Made by a program: the position numbers and the translations under genes. From Candidatus Pelagibacter ubique HIMB058 (GTDB lineage: Bacteria; Pseudomonadota; Alphaproteobacteria; Pelagibacterales; Pelagibacteraceae): a stretch of 41,062 nucleotides of DNA. The notes under the pieces were generated by a model. That model saw only the letters and a program-made list of their open reading frames with translations. It did no database searches and had not been told where the DNA came from. Below, one piece after another: positions 36,025 to 41,062 of this stretch. Location of the stretch: NCBI GenBank assembly GCA_000419545.1, contig ATTF01000009.1, positions 1 through 41,062 of the forward strand, in the 5' to 3' direction. Each line of letters starts with the position of its first letter. Within the stretch, counting starts at the first letter, position 1.

Positions 36025-37005
36025 CTAGATAACGCCTAGTTTTTTCATTAACTTTGTCATCTCTTTTGTTTGACCTTTTAAGAAACTGTCAAACTTTCGA
36101 CCTGGGTTATAAATATTTACCCAAGCATTTCTTTTTCTTACTGCTTCCCATTCAGGTGTTTTTTGAACATCGCCTAACATTTTCTCGATCTTCTTAACAT
36201 CTGCTGAGCTCATACTTTTAGGAGCAAAGAAACCTCTCCAGTTAACAAACTGAACATCGTATCCTTGTTCTTTTAAAGTTGGAACTTCAGGAGCATCAGC
36301 TACTCTGTCTGGAGCTGTGATACCAATAATTCTTACTTGGTCTCTTGCACCCATTAACTCACCTAAACCTGTAGAGATAATTTGTGTCTCTCCAGATAAA
36401 AGTCCAGCTAAAGCTTTTCCACCAGCATCGTAAGGTACGTACACTACGTTGTTAGGGTTAGCACCAGCTTCTTGGAATGCTAAAGCACCAATTAAATGGT
36501 CCATGCTTCCTCTAACAGAACCACCAGCCATTTTTACTGACTTAGCATCTGCATTATAAGCATCAACTACATCTTTAAAGTTTTTAAATGGTGAATTTTT
36601 AGCAACTGCGATTGCACCGTAGTCACCAATTACACCAGCTATTGGTTTAACATCTTTGTAAGATAATACACCAGAACCCTTAACGTAACCTTCGTGTCTA
36701 GTAATTGATCTTAATACTAAAGGTGTAGATTGAACCAATATAGTATTTTCAGGCTTCGAATTGATTATGTAAGATAGAGCTTTTCCTCCACCACCACCTG
36801 ACATATTTTCATATGAAGCACTTTTTAAAAAACCAGCTTTAGTCAAAGCTTCACCAGTTCCTCTAGCAGTTCCATCCCAACCACCACCAGCACCACCACC
36901 GATTACGAAGTGTAATTTATCGATTGCGAAACTTGTTGATGAGATTGAAGTTAAAAGAACAGTTGCAAAAACTAGGCTGATAAGTTTTTTGAACTTATTA
37001 ATCAT
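36025..37005 (-). CDS. tctC: TTT-family periplasmic solute-binding protein TctC (Bug type)
   Basis: A 326-aa protein counted from MINKFKKLISLVFATVLL, with a signal peptide ending near SFA (residue 27). I chose the ATG at 37003-37005 because a GGGAG ribosome site stands just before it; an upstream extension of 22 residues lacks one and precedes the signal peptide. The Bug-family ligand loops are visible: 'FVIGGGAGGGWDGTARG', glycine-rich, and 'VPYDAGGKALAGLLSGETQ'. It binds an organic acid in the periplasm for TctBA. The first gene of tctCBA, placed right after glaH. Confidence 0.93.
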   Translation of the reverse strand: MINKFKKLISLVFATVLLTSISSTSFAIDKLHFVIGGGAGGGWDGTARGTGEALTKAGFLKSASYENMSGGGGGKALSYIINSKPENTILVQSTPLVLRSITRHEGYVKGSGVLSYKDVKPIAGVIGDYGAIAVAKNSPFKNFKDVVDAYNADAKSVKMAGGSVRGSMDHLIGALAFQEAGANPNNVVYVPYDAGGKALAGLLSGETQIISTGLGELMGARDQVRIIGITAPDRVADAPEVPTLKEQGYDVQFVNWRGFFAPKSMSSADVKKIEKMLGDVQKTPEWEAVRKRNAWVNIYNPGRKFDSFLKGQTKEMTKLMKKLGVI

Positions 37006-37018
37006 TATTTTCTCCCTG

Positions 37019-37037
37019 TTAATTAATTTATTAATTT
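37019..37037 (-). repeat. TTAAT-rich leader ahead of tctC
   Basis: On the minus strand AAATTAATAAATTAATTAA directly before CAGGGAGAAAATA-ATG. It is the same kind of tract as at livK and the porin-like gene. Confidence 0.5.
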
Positions 37038-37096
37038 CAGGTATTAAATCTTTTAAGGCCCGGTTAGTCAACTAGGCATTATTAGAAATTTAATAA

Positions 37097-37993
37097 TTAA
37101 TTAAAAAAGGTCCCTCTAATTCTGAGTAATTCTCTTGATAAACCAGTGTGTTCTTTAAATGCTTTTCTGCCGTGAAGCCAAAAATAATTATTAGAAAAAA
37201 TAGTTGAACCAACTGGTAACGGAAAACTTATTTTGTTTTTACTTTCTTCTAACGCATCAGAAAGTTTTTGAAGATATAAACCTTGTTCCATATTTTTTGG
37301 TTCAGGAAATTGATCAATATAAGAAATTGTGGGTTTGCCGTTTTTATCTTTAGTAAATACAGGATGTTCAACTTTATAATCTACGTTTTTACTTTTAGGT
37401 GATCCCCAAGTAAAATTTTGTTGTCCTACTGGATCATTGCTTAAATCATCTAAATGCTCCCAGTCATCCAAATGTAAAATTACACTCTCACCTCCACTTA
37501 CATTTTGTTCTTCCATCTTGGTCATTATCAACCAGTCTGTTTTTTCATTTACATAAGTTCCATCTGTGTGAAGATCTAAATTTGTATAAGCCTTTCTTAA
37601 ATAAGAGTCGCTACTATCCTGGTGCTTAACATGAAATCTTGCATAATATTTATCAGTCATGGAATCAAAGTTAGGATTGCCGACTAGATAGGCTAGACCT
37701 GTTGAAAGTTTTACGAGAAAATCCTTATCGAATTTTTTGTTTTTTATTTCAGGTTCTACGATAACTGTTCCTGTATTTCGATCATTAAGAATTTTAATTA
37801 AAGTCTCACTTAACTTATTTTCAAAAACTTCATCTAAACTTTTTGCTAGGCTAAATCTTGAAAATGGTTTGTATTCTAAAGATAAAATGGAATGTTTTTT
37901 AAAGGGAAAGATTAATCTGTCTAAATCAGCTTCTTTAAATTTGATTACACGAACTCTGTTAGATGCTTTGTGATCTTCAATAGTAAAACTCAT
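37097..37993 (-). CDS. glaH: Glutarate 2-hydroxylase, CsiD/GlaH family
   Basis: A 298-aa Fe(II)/2-oxoglutarate-dependent dioxygenase. It matches E. coli CsiD (325 aa) block by block: 'NFDSMTDKYYARFHVKHQDS' at 108-127, 'DLHTDGTYVNEKTDW' at 140-154, 'LHLDDWEHLDD', 'SYIDQFPEPKNMEQG' and 'FWLHGR' at 271-276. The iron ligands are His142, Asp144 and His274, and a C-terminal arginine (287 or 291) would hold 2-oxoglutarate. CsiD converts glutarate to L-2-hydroxyglutarate in lysine/5-aminovalerate breakdown. The usual partner lhgO is not visible here. The N-terminus is about 25 residues shorter than in E. coli. Confidence 0.88.
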   Translation of the reverse strand: MSFTIEDHKASNRVRVIKFKEADLDRLIFPFKKHSILSLEYKPFSRFSLAKSLDEVFENKLSETLIKILNDRNTGTVIVEPEIKNKKFDKDFLVKLSTGLAYLVGNPNFDSMTDKYYARFHVKHQDSSDSYLRKAYTNLDLHTDGTYVNEKTDWLIMTKMEEQNVSGGESVILHLDDWEHLDDLSNDPVGQQNFTWGSPKSKNVDYKVEHPVFTKDKNGKPTISYIDQFPEPKNMEQGLYLQKLSDALEESKNKISFPLPVGSTIFSNNYFWLHGRKAFKEHTGLSRELLRIRGTFFN

Positions 37994-37999
37994 CTATTC

Positions 38000-38053
38000 T
38001 TAGGACTGGCCTGCAATCCACAAAAGAATAAAAATTGCAAATATTGGTTCCAT
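38000..38053 (-). other. Possible 17-codon leader peptide upstream of glaH
   Basis: On the minus strand an ATG opens a 17-residue frame, MEPIFAIFILLWIAGQS, which is strongly hydrophobic and stops 6 nt before the glaH ATG. There is no Shine-Dalgarno. It could be a tiny membrane peptide or a translational leader, or chance. It fills most of the only gap in the azlD-glaH stretch. Confidence 0.25.
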
Positions 38054-38079
38054 ATTTAAATTTAACATATTTAAATTTA
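38051..38079. repeat. 14-bp tandem direct repeat between azlD and glaH
   Basis: catatttaaattta occurs at 38051-38064 and again at 38066-38079, a 15-bp period. Each unit contains the near-palindrome TAAATTTA. It could be an operator or an AT-rich promoter element for glaH, but simple AT bias can also produce such repeats. Confidence 0.4.
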
Positions 38080-38403
38080 TATTGAATTAAAAAAACTTAA
38101 AAGCATAGCTGATAAAATTGTTGGGATTACCAAATTTTTCTTAGAAAAAAGAAATACTGATATACAAATTATCAACACAACTACTCTTATAACTAAAGAG
38201 CTATCTGCTAAAACACCTGCTGGGAATACAATCATTCTTCCAAGTAAAGCTGCAAGAGTTGAATAAGCCACACAGTTAAACCATTGAAAAGCTTTTGATT
38301 TAACACTTACTTTTTCAGATGTAATCGCACCAAAAAATCTTGAAATAAAAGTAGCTAACGATGTGACTATGATTGCATAGATAATAATATTATTTGGATC
38401 CAT
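38077..38403 (-). CDS. azlD: AzlD-family branched-chain amino acid export subunit
   Basis: A 108-aa protein with three to four spans, starting MDPNNIIIYAIIVTSLATF. The ATG at 38401-38403 is chosen because a perfect GGAGG lies at 38409-38413; an ATG 12 codons upstream lacks one. 'FISRFFGAITSEKVSVKSKAF' near the start and 'FNCVAYSTLAALLGRMI' fit AzlD. It partners with AzlC to export branched-chain or similar amino acids. It overlaps the azlC 3' end by 14 nt. Confidence 0.85.
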   Translation of the reverse strand: MDPNNIIIYAIIVTSLATFISRFFGAITSEKVSVKSKAFQWFNCVAYSTLAALLGRMIVFPAGVLADSSLVIRVVVLIICISVFLFSKKNLVIPTILSAMLLSFFNSI

Positions 38404-39097
38404 CTTTACCTCCAAATAAAAAAGCAACAGTTCCAGCAATTAACCCTGCATATAATATTGCCCACTCTGTTGAATATAAATAAACAATCGGACCAAGTAT
38501 TGTGCCGCCTATTACTGCAATAGAAATACTTATGTTTCTCATTGCGCCAATCATCATACAAAAAAAGTAAACTGGATTTACAATTGCAAGACCAATCATC
38601 ATATCTTTGTTCAAGTAATCAGCTAAAAGATATCCTATGACAGTCATTAAAACTGCAGTAGACCAAGTTCCAACTCCAATTCCAATCCAGTAATCTATTC
38701 GGTATCTCTTATCTATTTTTTGATAACCATCTTTTGCAACTAACCATGATGAGACAGCAAGGAAGTGACTTGATAGATAATATTTCCATTTAGGTTGTGA
38801 TATATGTTTTAGTAATGGAAATAATGATACAGTCATTGGATAAAGTCTAAAGTTTACTAGCCACACAGCTATGAAAATATTTATTAATGAAGTTCCTATA
38901 AGTAAAGACTCGGCCATGACCAACTGGCCAGGTAAGGCGTAAGTAAAGAAACTTGAAGCTGCGCTTTGTTGTAAATTAAAACCAGCGTCTTTAAGTAAAG
39001 CACCTAACGCAATAAAGCATGCCGCTAATGAAACGGTTGGACTTCTTACACCTAAATTAGATTTTAAACCTTTGACAAAGATTTTGTGGTTGATCAT
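38390..39097 (-). CDS. azlC: AzlC-family branched-chain amino acid exporter
   Basis: A 235-aa membrane protein. It has the AzlC blocks 'SLAACFIALGALLKDAGFNL' and 'SFFTYALPGQLVMAESLL', and 'NFRLYPMTVSLFPLLKH' near residue 85, with about six to seven spans overall. It is the large subunit of an AzlCD exporter. The ATG overlaps the stop of the upstream livF-type ATPase by one base, so an exporter is coupled to an importer operon. Intact. Confidence 0.88.
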   Translation of the reverse strand: MINHKIFVKGLKSNLGVRSPTVSLAACFIALGALLKDAGFNLQQSAASSFFTYALPGQLVMAESLLIGTSLINIFIAVWLVNFRLYPMTVSLFPLLKHISQPKWKYYLSSHFLAVSSWLVAKDGYQKIDKRYRIDYWIGIGVGTWSTAVLMTVIGYLLADYLNKDMMIGLAIVNPVYFFCMMIGAMRNISISIAVIGGTILGPIVYLYSTEWAILYAGLIAGTVAFLFGGKDGSK

Positions 39098-39882
39098 TAA
39101 CCACCTAGGAATAATCTACCTACATCAGGATTTTTTAAAAGATCGTCGCCTTTACCAGCAATCGCTGTTTGACCTGAAACCAAAACATACCCTATGTCAG
39201 CAAACTCTAATCCTTTTTTAGCATTTTGTTCAACTAAGATAATTGTTTTGTTTTCGTTTTTCTGGAGATCTCTTAAAATATCAAATACCATATTTATATA
39301 TCTTGGCTCTAAACCAATTGATGGTTCATCTACTAAAAGAATTGACGGTTTCATTACAAGAGCTCTTGAAATTTCTAATAATCTTCTCTCACCACCTGAT
39401 AAAACTTTTGCGGGTTGATTTCTTCTATTTCTTAACCTCTCATACTTTTGAAAAATTCTCTCAGCTTCTTCGTAAGCTTCGTCTTGCTTATCTTTAATAT
39501 AACCGCCCATTAATAAATTTTCTTCAACAGTCATGTCAGGAAAAACAGAGTTATCTTGAAGAATGTAGGCTATTCCAACTTTACTTAGTTTTTCTGCTGG
39601 AGTTAAATTAGTAATTTCATTTCCTTCTATTTCAATTTTGCCATCAAAGATGTTTGTAAAACCATAAATAGAATGAAGTATTGTAGACTTACCTGCTCCG
39701 TTTGGACCAATTAAACATAATGATTGTGCTTTGCTTACTGTTAAATCAAAATTATGAAGAATTTCCATTTTACCATAACCTGCTGATAAACCTCTTATAG
39801 TTAAGTGAACATCATTAGGTGAAAGTTTATTAAGCTCTTCTAAACCTGGTGCTTTTCCTAAAACTTCGTATTGATTTGCCAT
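39097..39882 (-). CDS. livF: LivF-type ABC transporter ATPase (second system)
   Basis: A 261-aa ATPase with a 25-residue N-terminal extension before the domain. Walker A GPNGAGKST is at about 59-67, 'YILQDNSVFPDMTVEENLLMGG' is the LivF Q-loop, the ABC motif is LSGGERRLLEISRAL and Walker B is ILLVDEPSIGLEP. It works with the following LivG and LivM. It overlaps both neighbours by one base. It is not a copy of the first livF at 26087; the sequences differ throughout. The substrate-binding protein and livH of this system lie outside the window. Confidence 0.92.
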   Translation of the reverse strand: MANQYEVLGKAPGLEELNKLSPNDVHLTIRGLSAGYGKMEILHNFDLTVSKAQSLCLIGPNGAGKSTILHSIYGFTNIFDGKIEIEGNEITNLTPAEKLSKVGIAYILQDNSVFPDMTVEENLLMGGYIKDKQDEAYEEAERIFQKYERLRNRRNQPAKVLSGGERRLLEISRALVMKPSILLVDEPSIGLEPRYINMVFDILRDLQKNENKTIILVEQNAKKGLEFADIGYVLVSGQTAIAGKGDDLLKNPDVGRLFLGG

Positions 39883-40616
39883 TATTGTGCTCCAAGATAA
39901 GCATCAACAACTCGCTTATCATTTTTAATTTGATCAGGTGTTCCTTCTGCTAGCATTTTACCGTGAGCTAAACAGAATATTTTTTGCGCTAAGCTCATTA
40001 TTACTCTCATGTTATGCTCAATTACAAGTAAAGTAATTCCATAGTCAGAGTTAATCTTAATTAATCTATCTATAATTCCGTTTATTAAAGTTGGGTTAAT
40101 TCCAGCTGTTGGCTCGTCTAATAAAAGCATTTTAGGTTCATTCATTAAAGCCATAGCAAGTTCTAATAATTTTTGTTGTCCAAATGACAAGTCCCCTGCT
40201 CTAAGTTTTCTTTTTTGATAAAGACCAACAAAGTTTAAAAGATTTTCAGCTTTTTCTGTTAAATCTGCTGGAATTTTTGCAAAAATAAATCCTGAGTCAC
40301 TGGCTTTGTGGCTGATTAACATGTTCTCAACACAGTTAAGTTTTGTGTAAATTTTTGTTTGTTGAAACGTTCTAAGTAATCCTAGTTTTGCAACTGCAGG
40401 CACAGGCATCTCAGATACTTCTGTATTATCAAAAACAATTGAACCTTGATCGATTGGATGAGTTCCAACTATAGAATTAAATAATGTTGTTTTACCTGAA
40501 CCATTTGGGCCAATTAATCCAACGATAGATCCTTGTTCAACTGAAACAGATATATCTACGTTAGCTTTAACCCCGCCAAAAGATTTACTTACGTTTTTAA
40601 CTTCTAATATACTCAT
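39882..40616 (-). CDS. livG: LivG-type ABC transporter ATPase (second system)
   Basis: A 244-aa ATPase. Walker A GPNGSGKTT is at about 35-43, 'LLRTFQQTKIYTKLNCVENM' is the LivG Q-loop, DLSFGQQKLLELAMAL the ABC motif and MLLLDEPTAGINP the Walker B. The C-terminus 'DKRVVDAYLGAQ' is typical LivG. It overlaps livM by 4 nt (ATGA) and livF by one base. Urea-type UrtD is an alternative, but nothing urea-specific is seen. Confidence 0.92.
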   Translation of the reverse strand: MSILEVKNVSKSFGGVKANVDISVSVEQGSIVGLIGPNGSGKTTLFNSIVGTHPIDQGSIVFDNTEVSEMPVPAVAKLGLLRTFQQTKIYTKLNCVENMLISHKASDSGFIFAKIPADLTEKAENLLNFVGLYQKRKLRAGDLSFGQQKLLELAMALMNEPKMLLLDEPTAGINPTLINGIIDRLIKINSDYGITLLVIEHNMRVIMSLAQKIFCLAHGKMLAEGTPDQIKNDKRVVDAYLGAQ

Positions 40617-41062
40617 TTTAATTCTACCGATGCTTTTCTATCTTTTTCATCTATAACTTCGCCAAATCTTTCAGGATATTTTTCTCTTAGCCATCCCATT
40701 AAACCTTCTGGGAAATAAATTACGATCACTACAATTAAAACCCCAAGTGCAACGTATTGCCAACCTAATATTAAAGTCCATAAACCTTCTTTAAAAATAT
40801 GGAATAAAGTTGCTCCAATGACTGGTCCCCATAAAGTTCCTTTACCTCCAAGGATTGCCATTAAAACCATGAACACTCCCATTTCTCTTCCATCAAATGC
40901 AACATCAGTCGAGTCGATATAACCAATTAATCCACCCATAATTCCTCCAGCAAGTCCGCAGAAAAACGCTGAACACATCCAACCGGTAATTTTATATTTC
41001 ATAGTTTGAATACCCATTGCTTCTGCTTTGTCTTCATTGTCTCTGATTGCATTTAAAATTAA
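40613..41062 (-). CDS. livM: LivM-type permease, C-terminal 149 residues (cut by right edge)
   Basis: The frame is open to the last base of the window. It encodes 'LILNAIRDNEDKAEAMGIQ' (the ATPase-coupling loop) and the final three spans with 'LMAILGGKGTLWGPVIGATL' and 'YFPEGLMGWLREKYPERFGE'. The N-terminal two-thirds are missing here but are found as the + strand fragment at 32299-33008; the two share 95 bp and together give 354 aa. It is the permease of the second Liv-type system, coupled by 4 nt to livG. Confidence 0.92.
   Translation of the reverse strand, partial: LILNAIRDNEDKAEAMGIQTMKYKITGWMCSAFFCGLAGGIMGGLIGYIDSTDVAFDGREMGVFMVLMAILGGKGTLWGPVIGATLFHIFKEGLWTLILGWQYVALGVLIVVIVIYFPEGLMGWLREKYPERFGEVIDEKDRKASVELK
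40968..41062 (-). repeat. 95-bp inverted duplication, copy at window end
   Basis: Reverse complement identical to 32914-33008. Its outer end is the last base of the window, as expected if the window ends at an assembly-graph branch point. Confidence 0.97.

Noticed and set aside
37006-37071. Longer TctC start 22 residues upstream
   Set aside because: The extra residues are polar, come before a proper signal peptide, and lack a ribosome site; GGGAG stands before the ATG at 37005.
39097-41062. Urea transporter UrtC-UrtD-UrtE
   Set aside because: The ATPases look like LivG and LivF, the neighbours are amino-acid exporter genes, and there is no urease or other urea gene.
1-41062. CRISPR array, tRNA, rRNA, prophage or toxin-antitoxin genes
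   Set aside because: No regularly spaced repeats, cloverleaf-type sequences, phage genes or small toxin pairs were found; coding genes fill nearly the whole window.

Overview
The window reads as a 41 kb piece of a streamlined marine alphaproteobacterium, most likely SAR11 (Pelagibacterales). The basis is very AT-rich coding sequence, almost no intergenic space (many genes abut or overlap by 1-8 nt), a tandem glycine riboswitch in front of gcvT, and an unusually large share of ABC, TTT and DMT uptake genes. This assignment is inferred from gene content and style; there is no rRNA or tRNA here to confirm it.

Layout. 1-1285 (+): the tail of a surface-polysaccharide type locus, with a left-truncated family 2 glycosyltransferase and an FkbM-like methyltransferase. 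1323-9384 (-): gcvT-gcvH-gcvP followed only 8 nt later by a four-gene lipid set (FAD oxidoreductase, DUF1365, CFA-type methyltransferase, DUF3833 lipoprotein), all downstream of a promoter and tandem glycine riboswitch at 9404-9584. 9658-13668: a small membrane protein, DMT and MATE exporters, a TerC-family protein and a renalase-like FAD protein. 13669-19380 (-): MmgE/PrpD, aconitase, a LysE exporter, a c'-type cytochrome and a DUF411 protein, facing a cytochrome b561 (+). 19932-23728: a YbbA/YbbP-like ABC system divergent from the tesA lipase/thioesterase, an arrangement also found in E. coli. 23725-30541 (-): two small membrane proteins, CsaA, then a complete branched-chain-type amino acid importer (livH, M, G, F, K) headed by a proC-like gene. 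30547-33196 (+): an AbrB-family permease and a doxX gene. 33248-33889 (-): an outer-membrane barrel protein. 34035-41062 (-): a second Liv-type importer (its livH and livM 5' end lie off the window), an AzlC/AzlD exporter, a CsiD/GlaH-type glutarate hydroxylase, and a TctC-TctB-TctA tripartite tricarboxylate-type transporter.

The strongest anomaly is at 31869-33061. doxX is split by 1135 bp, which consist of the 3' end of a livH and the 5' two-thirds of a livM, bounded by a perfect 58-bp direct repeat of doxX sequence. Removing one repeat plus the insert restores a clean 128-codon doxX. The last 95 bp of the inserted livM are identical, in inverted orientation, to the final 95 bp of the window (40968-41062), and joining the two gives a complete in-frame 354-aa LivM. 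The insert is therefore very probably sequence from just beyond the right edge, placed inside doxX by an amplification chimera or an assembly error, and the right edge is probably a contig end. It should not be read as a new fusion gene unless raw reads support it.

The most promising biology is (i) a glycine riboswitch whose aptamer-2 region carries a 10-nt perfect complement to the bases just before and into the gcvT start codon, possibly governing lipid-methylation genes as well as glycine cleavage, and (ii) a glaH-tctCBA unit that looks like uptake plus first-step oxidation of glutarate or a similar dicarboxylate, directly downstream of an amino-acid importer/exporter operon. Apart from the 9384-9658 interval, which holds the riboswitch, no gap exceeds about 150 nt. 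I see no tRNA, rRNA, CRISPR, transposase or integrase.
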